The notes beneath the pieces are model-generated. The model did no database searches, had not been told where the DNA came from, and saw only the letters and a list, made by a program, of their open reading frames with translations. From Prochilodus magdalenae (Eukaryota > Chordata > Actinopteri > Characiformes > Prochilodontidae), in the NCBI GenBank assembly GCA_024036415.1, contig JAMWET010003181.1:62001-126000 (forward strand): a stretch of DNA of 64,000 nucleotides, written 5' to 3'. Of this stretch, positions 49,661 through 62,559 are shown one piece after another. Numbering within the stretch: the stretch's first letter is position 1; each line of letters opens with the position of its first letter. The position numbers and the translations under genes were made by a program.

Positions 49661-50360
49661 CAAATACCACAAATAAATGCCTGTGACCTTTAACCCCTCA
49701 CATGGCACTGCATAAAATAATACAGCATGTTTTTACACTGGATATTATCGCATGACCATCAGAATACTTGACGTATCGCTGTCCCTAAACACCATTTCTT
49801 GCTGCATCCACAATTCAGAGATGCAAAGCCATGTCTTAACAACATCTAGAAATGTTCTCTGGGCTCAAAATGGATTTATACCCACATGTGTATTGTGGTC
49901 TGAGTCGGTCGCAGGTTGTTAAGGGAATTAATGAATGTTTTATTTACTAAGCCACAAACTAAAGGACTATCAACGTCATATCAGCGTGTAGGTCAAAAGC
50001 TAGGAATCTCTTGTGCTATGGCAGAGTATGAGCAGGTGACACACAATATGTCGAATGTGTATTGAAGCAACATATTCTGTGTTCTACATGATGTCTTTTC
50101 CAGAGATGTCCATGTTTATTTCAGCATGATAATGTCAAGCTGCTTTATGCATGCTACAACATACAATGTGAAGAGATGAATCATCAAATTTTGTGTTTTT
50201 GTGCCATTTTCAATTTAATGTGGGATTGCTAATCACTGCTTTCTGTTTTATTAGCATTGGCTAACTTTTTTTTCAACCCAACAAAATGCAAAGGCGGACT
50301 TGAAAAAATTAGGCCAATAAGTGTGTATACAAGGAAGGTGGAACACTGGCAATTCTGTGA

Positions 50361-50516
<156 letters not shown>

Positions 50517-50705
50517 TAAAGCTATTGGTAATGTACTGAGACAGTTTAAAAAAATATAATATTTTTATTAATGTAATTTAAGAATGTTTTGTTTTGGTAA
50601 TGATGTGGTTTTGGAAGGACTTCAGGAAGTTATAGTAATTTGTTGCATTGTACTGCCATAGATGTCCTGAGATAATCTGTCAGGAAAATGTTTTATTTTT
50701 TGTAA

Positions 50706-51333
50706 CATTGTCAAAAGAATAGTGGCACAAATATACTGCATCCAGAAGGAATTAACCAACAGGAATAAAACCTGGTGGGTAGGCTGGACATCCTTGTGAG
50801 AATTGCAAATGATTCAAGTTTCATGCTCAGCCACACATTTGCCATTGACACCACGTCAACATTGGCGAGGACTTCAGTGGTGTCGTGCCGACTGGAGAGA
50901 GACTCAGAATGGCAGCAGGTCATCTTCAGTGATGAGTCCTGCTTTTGTCTTGGTGGAGACGGCCAGCAAATCCGTCTGTGGAGGCACCATTTGTTCTAAC
51001 ACATCACACATCCAGAAGGCCTGGTGTCACTCCACCTCCACCCCTTCTGCAAAATCTGCAGGGACTGTGTGAGAATATTCAAGCTGGATGGGATGGATTA
51101 TCACAAGACTCCATTAGGAACCTCTACAACTCCATTCCAAGACGTCTGGCATGATGTGTTGGCAAGCATGATGGCTCAATGTCATACTAAGAGACATTCC
51201 TTCTGTATGTGTAGGTCAATGAAATTGCCCATATCAGTTTTAATTTTTTATTATTTATTGTTCCTGGTAAACTTTATCTTCTATCCCAATAGCGCTTCTT
51301 TCTAGGGCAACTGTTATTTTGATGGTGAGTGTA
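50706..51333 (+). pseudogene. Internally deleted Tc1/mariner-like transposon, transposase on + strand
   Basis: The ends read TCAAAAGAATAGTGGCACAA (left) and the complement of that pattern, TTTTGATGGTGAGTGTA (right). Between them the + strand encodes SEWQQVIFSDESCFCLGGDG and QIRLWRH, the Tc1 'W--VIFSDES-F' catalytic Asp region, and then DGLSQDSIRNLYNSIPRRLA, the typical transposase C-terminus. The distance between the two is too short for the full catalytic domain and the frames differ, so the copy is deleted and frameshifted. The same family is at 14215-14935 and 61630-61960. Confidence 0.82.
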
Positions 51334-51589
51334 TATGGCATGTATGCACCTGTGTCCTAGATATAACAAGGTTAAAATGGTTGACTGGACTTCACCCTGA
51401 GAGTATATGTTAAGCACTTACACAATGGTCCAGAAGACTCGTGTGCCTCTTTTTCTGCATTTGGTTTATACTGTCAGTGTCAATAGAACAATGCAACTGT
51501 AACAGAGTTTCCATTTTCCCTTGTCACTTTGTCCCCACTTTATGAATAAATCGATATTCATAATTCCAGTGTGGGGTGTCACCTAGGCC

Positions 51590-52110
51590 CAGAGAGAAGA
51601 TTCTTTGGGCCGCAGCTCTAAACAGAAGTGAGGGGACTCTGACGGGACCCGATAATCTCCCTGTAAACACATTTGGCGTTAATCCTGGGGAGCGGCGCAG
51701 GTCTTAGATAAAGGAAGACCAGGCAGGGATGCTTCATTTATGCTCCTGATTCCACCGGTCGTCTTAGCTAGCCGCCTGTTGGAGAGAGAGCCTGGAGCCG
51801 GAGTGTAATATATACAGAGTAATTTCACCCATGATTGATCTCTCATGGCCATTTAAAAGTGCAGCGGCTGGATGCCGGTAAGCGAGGGCAATGTTGTCAC
51901 TGTGCGCTGTGCTTTGCTGGCAGGAGAGGGGGGGCGGGCAAGGGCGGCGGGGGGAGTGATGTGATGATAGCCCAAAGGACGGTTAAGCCTTCATGGAGCA
52001 ATTACACGAGCGGGATACATAAGGAAGTGTTGATGAAAACACACTCCCTCTTGCCCTTAGTTCCACAAAGAGCATCGTCCTGCGGGGCGCGCGCCCGAAT
52101 ATAAAATGTG
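51590..52110. other. GC-rich, repeat-poor block in intron 6 (possible cis-regulatory element)
   Basis: About 500 bases containing GACCCGATAATCTCCCTGTA, TTTGGCGTTAATCCTGGGGA, CATTTATGCTCCTGATTCCA and ATTGATCTCTCATGGCCATT, with a G-run (GGGGGGGCGGGC) near 51927 and GGGGCGCGCGCCC near 52082. The TAATCC and ATTGATC words are homeodomain-type sites. There is no transposon signature and no branching-enzyme-like exon. The texture resembles known vertebrate conserved non-coding elements, but conservation cannot be tested here. Confidence 0.3.
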
Positions 52111-52386
52111 ACCTCCGTACGGTGTCATTGTATACAGTCCTGCTACTGATTTGATTTTTATTGCTGGTGGGTTTTTTTAAACGGGCTGTCTGAAATGCAA
52201 AGTGAATACACTGTGAGTTGAAAAACAGAGCGCACACACGGATCATAGGGACATGCGTGGTTTACTGATTGTTCATGCACACACATAGGCCTTCCATAGC
52301 CTCAACAGTGTCTGGGTTGCCAAGTTAAAGACCTAGCTTTTTCAACACAAGTGTATTCTGTTGAGTCTCTTGTCATTTGTATGGTG

Positions 52387-52413
52387 GTTGTTGTTGTTGT
52401 TGTTGTTGTTGTT
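52387..52413 (+). repeat. (TTG)n microsatellite
   Basis: About nine TTG units in intron 6; the fourth TTG tract in the window. Confidence 0.95.
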
Positions 52414-53474
52414 TTTGTTGTTGAATATAAAAGTCCTCTAAAGTTCAAATTTCAAATTAGGAGAATAGCAACAAGTTAATAAATGTTACATCAGATTTGT
52501 AAATATTTAAAGTAGAGGTGCAGTGATTGAGTTTTGTGCCTGTTTTTATTTTATTTTAACATTTTGCTATATGTATATTTTTTGAAGGAGACCTGTTATG
52601 TTAATTAGATTATATTTACTTGCTACAGTGTTCCAAAAACATGTTACGCTCACACTGTGCATCTGTGTTCACGCTTCGTTAGAACTCATGTGTCTTAAAA
52701 CCCCGCCTCCTCATGAGCCCTGTGTGCTCTGATTGGTCAGCTTGCCTACTCTGTTCTGGACAATCCCTGGAGCAAGATCTACCACCACCAGTGTGGCTAT
52801 TCCTACGATGGAATCAGATCTGCTGTAGTGGTTTTAGAGTCCTTCTGAAAGTCAACTTAGTAGACTCCCTCCACTTTGGAAAGCTAAACTGGAGCAAGAC
52901 GTTTTATGGTGATTAAGTTCTTACTTTTATCAAGTTACCTTGAGTTGTGGGACCGTGTGCCATGCTGTCCCAGGTAGGCATTGTGCATTGTGTTACAGGA
53001 TGATGTCGTCTTATAACAGAGCAAAGGTGTTTCAGGCAGCTGAGAATGAGTTTCTGTGGGAGAGGGTTTCATGCACTAAAGGCCACATGACAAATTAAAG
53101 GAAGGAGAGACACGGGGACAAAGTAGTCCTGTAGGTTCCCTTTCATTATTTGATATTTAATTGGAAAACTGGCATTTTACATTCTTAAATCGAAGTTTTG
53201 AAGTTGCCAGCCAGTTATATCATGACTTAAACTAATACATCACTTGATCATTATCTACCAAAACTCTGAAACTGGGGTGTACTGCTATCCTATCATGCAG
53301 TGCACATATCTGGGGGGAAAAAAATTTAATAAAAAATTATTTCAGGGTTTTGAACGGATTTTGAACGGATTTGTAGATCTGCTTATTTTATATTTCTACT
53401 AGAGCTAATGGCCTTATGGTTTTGTTACCCTTGGTGTGGTCTGAGATCTGTCTGTTTTTCCTCTTTTCTACAAG

Positions 53475-53684
53475 TCGATACGGGACTCCGGATGAGCTGA
53501 AGGAGCTGATCGACGTGGCTCACTCCATGGGCATCGTAGTACTGCTGGATGTGGTCCACAGCCACGCCTCCAAAAACAGTGAGGATGGCCTGAACAAGTT
53601 TGATGGCTCTGACTCGTGCTTTTTTCACGGTGGTCAACGTGGTAATCACCCACTCTGGGACAGCCGACTGTTCAACTACTCCAG
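53475..53684 (+). CDS. gbe1: gbe1 coding exon 7 (residues 247-317, both end codons split)
   Basis: After TTTTCTACAAG the exon completes Ser247 and encodes [40 protein letters not shown] and [13 protein letters not shown], ending DSRLFNYS plus two bases. DVVHSH (residues 272-277) is GH13 conserved region I, which helps build the active site. Tyr315 (TAC at 53677-53679) corresponds by count to human Tyr329, the residue changed in the adult polyglucosan body disease allele Y329S, and Arg248 corresponds to human Arg262. The donor is AG|GTGGGA. The 950-base total matches the human exon 7 end once the 42-base N-terminal difference is added. Confidence 0.98.
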
Positions 53685-55229
53685 GTGGGAACTAAGTGCT
53701 TCACACTCGTAGACGTATGCTACCCTTGATGATGATGATAATGATAATAATATTCCATATATGTTTTACTACAAAGCTGGTGGGTCCATAATGATTGATT
53801 GTGCTGAATATAATCCCATAACATGTGAGAAAACATCAGTCTAATGCTTAGAAGCTTTGGTCCCTTATTCCTAGAGAAACAGAATCCCAGGGTTCTGTTA
53901 GCAGCCTGACAGACCTCTCTTGTGCACCGAATGCTGTTGCTGTAAAAAGCCCTTGCTTTCCACTTTCGTATTCCGCTATCATTTTAAGCACAATTACCCA
54001 TGCAGCATTTAAGTTACCCTTCTAAAACTCCTGAAGCTCTCTCCACTGTGTGTATACGAACTGTGCTCCCAGGTCATGTCTCTGTAATTAATAATGTGGC
54101 GTAGAATTATGCCTGCATAATTACTTCTCCTCATCAGCACTTTTGTTTGCTCATGATCAAGCATTTATTTGTGCTTATCCAAAGTGGTGGAATATTCATG
54201 TAAATTGCTTTGAGCATTTTTAAAGATTTGTTTATGAATAGTGGAACAAAGGGGGATTATTTTCTCTCTCCTTCCTTTGTTTAGAGAATTATAGTTCAGT
54301 GGGAAGTGGCTCTGTATCCCTGCACAGGCAGTGTGGATTCATTGGTGTCCATGGGCTTTCCCAACCATGGGTTTTCTTGGTCTATTGGAAGGTAGAAGGA
54401 TTGTTAAAAGGGCAGTAGGCTGCCTGCCTAACTTCTGAGTGCAAACACTGCAAAAAAAGTTATACTGGAATGTGAAATCACAAACGGATTTTCGTTTCTA
54501 ATTATATAAAGTTTTTTATAGTTTTATATTATGCAGTTTAATTAACTTGCTGCACAAGTAGATATTTTTACTTCCTTCAAGCAAAGTTATCTGCCAGTGG
54601 AGCAAGAGTTTCACTTGATACAGTTAATTAAAATAAGTGAAGATATCTAGCAATAATTTCATAATTTTCTCTTTATGAGACACTGATTTATTGCACACGT
54701 TGATGAGCGCTTTCATTTGCTAACTGGTTTTATTTCCTATGGACAATGTTTTTATGTTACAGTTTTATTTTTACTGTGGACAAATCAGAGACCACTGTCT
54801 ATGTGTTTGTCAAAACAGCTGTTAAATAGAAGATCATTCAGACCTACATATAACAATATATTTTGCAAGGTTTGGCCATTTGCCATCTGCCATTTAACTC
54901 TATTATAACCTCTACCGTTTTCCCGGAGACTTGCTTTACAGCAGTCTTATGTAGTGATTTAACATTAAAACCACAGCTTTGGATATTACACTGATTTATA
55001 ATAGGGAGAATGGCATCTCTGTCTTTGCCATGCCTGGAACGTCCGCTACAGTGCTTTACAAGTTTGGAGAAGTGTGCACAAGACCTCGCAAGAATTATGT
55101 AACGCTTTGTGCCACCGTGATCTGCAACAACTACTGTAAGTAGTTCTATACCAAGAAGTTAGCTCAGTACCCCCAGTACACATATTATGGGAGAAGATGC
55201 AGAGAGACTGAAGAAGTCGTTGCCTAAAG

Positions 55230-55425
55230 CAGTGTTTCTCGACCCTGGTCCTGGAGGCTCCCTACCCTGCATCTTTTAGTGGATTCTATGCTTCTATGCA
55301 CACTGCCTGTAATTCTGAAAGGGCTTGTTGTTAAGCTGATAAGTTAAGTACAGTGTGTTGGGAGCAGGGAAAGCACTAAACTGTGCAGGGGAAGGTACCT
55401 CCAGGACCAGGACTCAGAAACACTG
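55230..55425. mobile_element. hAT-type MITE, diverged copy
   Basis: It begins CAGTGTTTCTCGACCCTGGT and ends with CCAGGACCAGGACTCAGAAA then CACTG, the same inverted ends as the element at 3434-3626 with several changes. Flanks GCCTAAAG and GTCCAATG agree at five of eight positions, a decayed target duplication at best. It is non-coding and about 196 bp long. Confidence 0.75.
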
Positions 55426-56783
55426 GTCCAATGAAGAGAAAAAGAAAGTGACCGTAAGGGACCAAACAAGACTAAAAACCAGCACCGGCTTTTACTTGAT
55501 GGTGAGAGATGAAAGAGGTAAAAGGATGCAAGACAGTCCCCAGTGGGGGAAAACCGGGAAAGTCCATGCTTCATCTCCGCCTGTGTTAGTTTTATGAAAG
55601 ATTACAATGTAAGCTATAACCTTACCCGTGTCATTCCTGGTTCACAGAGTTTAGTAGTTTTTCCGGATGCCAAGAGTCATCTAACCTTGGTCGCGTTTCA
55701 GGCTTGCACACAGAGAAATGATTTCAGCTCACGCCAGAAAGTTTGGTCAGTCTTTGTCAATCTCACACCAAATAAGCCTTGAAAGTTTGCAGCCTTCTGT
55801 AATAAAGTCCTGTAATATATCTCCACCTTGTATGTCAGCATGGTGGTTCATTCTTTTCTGATGTTGCCTGGCTCGCACTGCACATACACACTGACAGATG
55901 TTGAAGGCAGTGATTTTGGTTGTTTCTATGTGCAAATAAATTTCAAGCGTAATCTGTAGCACCTATAGGCCTGCATGTGCATGCGAACTGGAGTCAGACT
56001 CTGAATCCTTTGGCTCATCAGCAAATGCACATCTGCTGTCTATGAGGTGAGCCCAAAGCGAGCGTTCCCAAAGAGCAAAAAACAATTAACTACTTTTTTT
56101 TTTTTTTTACACTTGCAAAGTTTTTACTTATTGTCAATAGATTTTTGTCACCTTGTGCAAGTGGACTATCTTATATCTAATCCACATATCTAATCCATCT
56201 GCTGAAAATAAGCAATTTGTTCTTGACTGGAAAATGCATCAAGGAGGGGGGTCTGTGGCTTTTGTGCAAATATGTTACAGTACAACGTGAACCATAAAGA
56301 GCATTAAAGCACTTTTCAAGAAAATTGAAAATGATTTCTATGTTCTGTATTCCTCAAAATAGCCGTCCTCTGCCTTAACAATAGATCTTTTTCGCAGAGA
56401 CATTTGGTAAACCGCCTTATCAACACATTGCATGATATCCTCACAGGCTTATTTTCTTCAGCCCATGTAGGGTTTTTAAGACTGATATTATTAAGACTAT
56501 TATTTTATTATTTGTAAATCTGAAATATGGGCACATATAGATTTTTTTTTCTTCAGATTTTTCCTAACATGTGCATAGTTATTTATATTTTAGAATCCTC
56601 ACAAAGATAACCTGGCATAATATCTACAAGTGCCTGCAACTTTACACTGTAATGTTAATATTGTTGTCCATGCCGCAAAGTATGACTGCCAACGTTGTTT
56701 ACATTGTTTGAAAGAGATTCAACTCAATTTTCTTTATAGGTAGTGAGCACAGCAGCTTAATGTCCACGAAAATGGTCAGCCTG

Positions 56784-56784
<1 letters not shown>

Positions 56785-56851
<67 letters not shown>
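56785..56851 (+). repeat. (TG)n tract of a compound microsatellite
   Basis: About 33 TG units, followed after a short spacer by an (AT)n tract. Confidence 0.97.
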
Positions 56852-56853
<2 letters not shown>

Positions 56854-56896
56854 ATATACACACACCTCCTCCTACACACATGCAAACATAAATTTA

Positions 56897-56898
<2 letters not shown>

Positions 56899-56967
<69 letters not shown>
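56899..56967 (+). repeat. (AT)n tract flanked by inverted repeats
   Basis: About 34 AT units. The 15-base arm TCCTCCTACACACAT (56867-56881) is the exact reverse complement of ATGTGTGTAGGAGGA (56983-56997), so the AT tract sits in the loop of a potential cruciform. Confidence 0.95.
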
Positions 56968-56972
<5 letters not shown>

Positions 56973-57639
56973 GTGTATATGTATGTGTGTAGGAGGATTT
57001 GCTGACGGCTTTCCTCAGACATTACATGTCCTGTATGGGTGATGTATGTGTTCTATATTAAAGGACTCCTTTTTGAGATGCGAGTAACGCCTGGTATGAT
57101 ACCAGTACTCTGTGGTGTAACACAATGTTGCCATTACAACAAAAGCACCACACGTCATGGTTGAAAGAGAAGCTATATAACCTTGTTTTGCTATGAAGCC
57201 GTATTTGCACATTTCCGTGTCCCCTCTGGTTTAATAATTTGTAGTGTAACAGTTGTAACTACAGATGTGAGCCACAGATATACTTACTACTGCTGCTTCT
57301 TTTAAGCAGAAAAGCTATAATTTAACCGCTCATTAATGTTGGTTGTTTCCACTGATAAGCATGGTATAAGCTAGCTCTGTGGGTCACCTAATTTAGTAAT
57401 GAAAAGCAAAGTGAGGAAAGATAAGAAAGGTGGTAGAGATAGGATAGTTGTTTCAATATGAACTAAAATTACCACACTGTTTCACAAATAAATCTACATT
57501 CTATCAGTTCTTCATCAGCTTAACCAACACCAGATTATTACTGTAACTTTAAATAAGGCCCAATTTAGATCTTTACTGGATGGTACCAGTTTGCACTCTA
57601 CTGCAGCTTATTTAGACTAAGGAGAGGAGAAACACTCCT

Positions 57640-58140
57640 GTATATGGGCAAAAGTATTGGGACACCTTTACATTGTCCTTCAGAAAAGACTCTAGCGGTG
57701 GCGCTTTACACCACGCCACCTAACGCTTGGCATTGTGCTTGGATGCTTGCATGCTTAGTCATCGAAACCTATGCTATGAAGCTCCTGACTCCCAGTGTTT
57801 GTGCTGATGTTAATGCCAGTGGAGGTTTGAAATTCTGCAGGTACTAAGTCAACAGGCCGTTGGTGACTTTACACACTGAGCAGTCAGTGAGCCCACTCAG
57901 TAATTTTATGTGATCTGACACGTTGTGGTTGAGCAGCTGTGGTTCCTAAATGCTTCCACTTTTCAGTAGCACCGCTCACAGTTGAATGTGGAATAGCTAG
58001 GCTGGAAGAAATTTCATGTTCTTGCTTGTTGCAGTGGTGTACCAGGCTTGAATTTAGTGAGCTCTTTAGAATGACCCATTCTTTCACAAATGCCTGTAAG
58101 GCAGACTGCTTTAATCAACTTCCATGAACACAAAAGGTGT
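57640..58140. mobile_element. Common fish DNA-transposon-like repeat
   Basis: The left edge TATATGGGCAAAAGTATTGG and GACACC match the end of a widespread fish element, and the interior GAATAGCTAGGCTGGAAGAA, GCTCTTTAGAATGACCCATT and CTTTCACAAATGCCTGTAAG is shared with that family and partly with 49290-49660. No transposase frame was seen. Confidence 0.65.
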
Positions 58141-60500
58141 TGTGGGGTATTCTGTTTTGGTCAGCTGATTGTTCTGATTTATTTGTTGTTCCATATGCTA
58201 CCAGCAGAGTAGTGTTGTAGAGTCCCCTCTGATTGACAAACTTCACACTGACAAAGCCTCTGCCTTCCATCTCTCCATTTATTTAATTGTCATTTATTAG
58301 CCAATACCTGTTTAGTTAAAATTAGCTAATGTGCTCGTATTGTCTGATAACATAGGCAAGCTCATTTATCAGTCAAGGTCCATTTGAGAGCATAGACAGT
58401 CATGGGAAAACTTCTTGTTTTGTATTTGTATTCTGCTTAACTGGTGCTGTCTGCTAACTGTTACCTGTCCAGACCTTGTCAATTATGGATAATTGCTTCA
58501 TAATGTTTACAAAAATCAGTTTAATTTTATTTTTATTCAGTAAATGTGACTAGTAGCTTACTTCCCCACACTCAGCCTACCAGCAATTTAGTTGTTTGTT
58601 TTTCCTGTTGTCACACTCATTTTCAGTTCCATCCCAGAGGACAGATGTGATCAGGCGCTTTTGTATTCAAATCCACATTTTTACAAATTGGGCAGAAGTG
58701 CGAGGGTGTTCTGCTGTCGACTCGGATCCTACACTTAATTAAGATGTGTTTTGAAAACCTGAGCGCTTCTTCATAGCGCTGACATCAAGTGTTTGTACGT
58801 AAGCATGTGAGAAATTGTATAATTGGACTTTTTTTTTCTTCCTTTTTTTTAATAATAAAAGGGTCACTGTTTAGAGCAGGGAAATGTTTTCTCCATTTCT
58901 GCTGTTTGGCCAGTTAATAATGATGAACTAAACTGTGGATTTGTACAACATAAGCATCAGTTTTCAAGTGATTGCTATGGAAAAATGATAACAGTGCAAG
59001 ATCCCAACATGCGTTATTAATATTCCAGATTAAAGTGCGAAACAAGCCAAAATGTAACTCAAAAAACAATACAATAATGTAAGTCTCCCGTGTGCTGCAA
59101 TGATAAGAAGTTGTAAAATCAATTTAACAACTATTTGTTTTTCAGGCCTCGTGAAGCAGCTTTAGGACCACATTGCACAGAGCAGTTATGGTCCTTGGTG
59201 GAGAAAATGTACAAGTTTATTTTCTGATTGTTTAGATTGCTGTAGGCCTGCAGGAAGTGATTGACTAAGTTGACTATACTGATTACCAAAAGTTAATTTT
59301 TCACAGTTGACACAGTGCTTACTTTAAAAAACACATCATTAAGCATCACATTAATATGCAGATTAATTTTGACAGATCTCAATATGCTCTATGCATGTGG
59401 GGCCAATATGGCTTTTGTTATAGCATGGTTTATGCTCTTGTGCTGTTATACAAAGAAATTGTTGCCACAGCCAGGACTTAATTTAATGGGGGTACCAATG
59501 GAGATAAACTGAAGAAGGCAGTATCTACAGAAGGTGCAGCTCCCTACAGGGCACCAGCCAGTCATATACATGCATTTTATATTCTTTTATATTATACTTT
59601 GTTGATTTCTGTAAATACATCCATAGAACCTGCACATTAAACCACAGGACAATGCTATAGTAATGGGTATTATCAGTAAAGGGTTTGTAATTGTTTTCTC
59701 TTAGAAAATGAATAATATAAGGGGAGGGTGTTTTGACAGTGATGCACAAAGAATACCAAACAAACTAACGGAATACTTATCAGCTCCCTCTGATAGTTGT
59801 TAAGTGCTTTGACAAACTAGCGCAAATGGCTGGTGTCAGCTCACTGAATGTGACATTTGACCATGCATTAGAAACAGAGGAACATTTCAGTGATGTTAAG
59901 TAGTGTGGTTTAAATGGTTCCATGCCAAAGTAGTGATTTAATGAGACCAGTCATACCGGGAGGATAAAAGCCATGCACTGCATGATGTTAAAAGGATTTT
60001 AAGATGCATTCTGGGCGATAAAGAGGAAATTCCAAATAAATATAAACTTGGAAAAAAAAAAACATTAATAAAACGACAAACATACCTGTTGTTTATGCAA
60101 GCCATAAACAACTAGTAATGCCATGTAGGTGTCTTTTGAACTTTTCCACAAGTTAAGATTTTGTCAAAATACTACTATGATGAAGCACCACAGCACCCTA
60201 CTTACGCTGTCCAAATATCCCTGCTGTGTGGACTGGAGCGCTGCTTCCATAAGTCTGTAAAATCTCAAATACGCCAAGTATAGTAGTCACGGCGCTCACC
60301 TGCTATTGTTTGGTATGGTAAAACTAAGTTACAGAGAACATGATTCACACTCACAAGAGTGATAAAAAGTGATTTCTCAGCCCTTTTATTTTTATTTTCA
60401 CCCCCCCCACCCCCATTGGTTTATAATGAATAATGTTTTTAAATAATGCTATTCACGTCATCTGGTAAAAATTTCCTGAGTGCTCTTTAATCAAACTATG

Positions 60501-60506
<6 letters not shown>

Positions 60507-60568
<62 letters not shown>
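60507..60568 (+). repeat. (TG)n(TA)n compound microsatellite, left part
   Basis: About 23 TG units pass directly into about eight TA units. Confidence 0.97.
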
Positions 60569-60595
60569 GAGCCTGGTACACCACTGCAATATATG

Positions 60596-60925
<330 letters not shown>

Positions 60926-61629
60926 AATCAACAAAAATACAGAAACAATATATGACTGGGTAAAAAACTGCAGGGTCTGGTTCCAATATTGTGCAACCCA
61001 AGCAGCAAGTAATGGCAAGAACTTTCTAGAAGTTAGTGATAGTGCTTTACTCCCAAAGAAACACAATTATTACTTGAAACACTTGTTGGTTTTCCCTCTT
61101 TTCTGCAGTTTTAGCATGGACAGTTGGTATTTGTCCCTCTTGTAGTACAAGTTTAGTTGCTAGTGCTGTTTTTGAATGACCCAGACTGGAAAAGTAGACA
61201 TACAAGGTTGAGGTTTTCCCGTTCAACCTTAAATGGTGCAGAAAGGAGAGCCAAAGCTGAGCGGCTTGTTGAATCCCATGTTTTCTGACCTTGGCAGGCC
61301 GCGATGAACTGTCTGGGTAGTCTTATTTCACAGCTTGTTGGGTTGGTAGGCACTCCAGACACCAAAATGTGTGAGCACAAGAACTGAAAATGTAAGTTTT
61401 TCATATGTCTCCTTTTAAACTCTAAAATTTCTGATATTCTATCAAATGTTTCATTTAATAAACATCAGACGTTTTAACAGACAGCTGTGAAATAATAACA
61501 GTAATTAAAAACATTTTTCAGTTATTATTCAGATATTAACGGTTTAATTGAATACATTTTTTATGTGTCAGTGTCAGGTTACGTGACAACAAACCATTGA
61601 TCTTGGCGTTAACTACGGTGACTGATTCA

Positions 61630-61960
61630 TCGGTCATCTTCACCAAGACAAACGCAGCACTTATCACAGAATGACCTGCTGCCATTCAGAGTCACTCCAT
61701 GACAGTCTGGCACTACACCATTACAGTCTTTGTTGATGTGGTGTTAAGGGCGATCATGGTAGTCCTGTGTTGTGCTGACACTAATAGGATGACTCATGTC
61801 TGTAATCATGGCTGTTGAGTCTGTTGGGTGGCTGTTTCTGAGTATGAAACCTGAATGGTTCTCATGTTTCACAATGTCAAACCCACAAAGTTTCTTTCCT
61901 GTCAGTTGATTCCTTCTGAGTGCAACTAATTGTGGAAAGTGTGTTTTGACAGCGAGTGTA
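61630..61960 (-). pseudogene. Partial Tc1/mariner-like transposon, transposase on - strand
   Basis: The + strand sequence ACCTGCTGCCATTCAGAGTC, ACTCCATGACAGTCTGGCAC and CACCATTACAGTCTTTGTTG parallels GCTGCCAATTCTGATTCACT, CCATGACAGTCTGGCACGGC and ACCATTGCAGTCTTTGGTGA at about 14618-14680. The right end AGCGAGTGTA matches the family end. About half of the element is present, in the same orientation as the 14215-14935 copy; no intact frame. Confidence 0.7.
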
Positions 61961-62559
61961 TATTAATTGTCACTGAAACAGGAGCATAGTTGTTAGTTGA
62001 TTAACCAAATAGTAATATTTGATATTTTAACAGACCTATCAAAATAATCATCAGTTGCAAGTCCACTTGGAAGTTCTTCACTGGCCACTAATGGCTTCTG
62101 GACTGAACTCTGAACAGCTGCAGTGATTGGAGTCTTGATCAAGAGACCAGCACAACTCTGAAATAATGAGGGCCAATTTTGCAGGTCACTGTCTGTCACT
62201 GGGTGGATTCTCACTCACTTGTGCGGCGTCATTGACACACCAAGGACATGGCCCCTAAGACCTCGTAGAATGAGTCCTAGCGCTGTAAAACATATAATAA
62301 TTATTTTATTATTGGGATTCATTACCAGGTGACTCAACGGGGACAAGACCTAGAAATAGTAATCACAGTAACAGACCTGGTGTGGAACGTAAGAGCCTTA
62401 ATATTATAGTCATTATTAATTTTATTAAAGTGGTGAAGTGATTGCGTCCTCTTTTTTCTCCTGTCAGTTTTTTTTAAGCAATCTTGTTCCTCCAAAGGCT
62501 TTGACCCACCCCCCCAATAATGCAAAAAACATATGCCAGTCCACGGGAACCTGGCCGAG

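Noticed and set aside
53425..53653. Two antisense open frames over exon 7
   Set aside because: They are shadows of the conserved gbe1 exon on the other strand.
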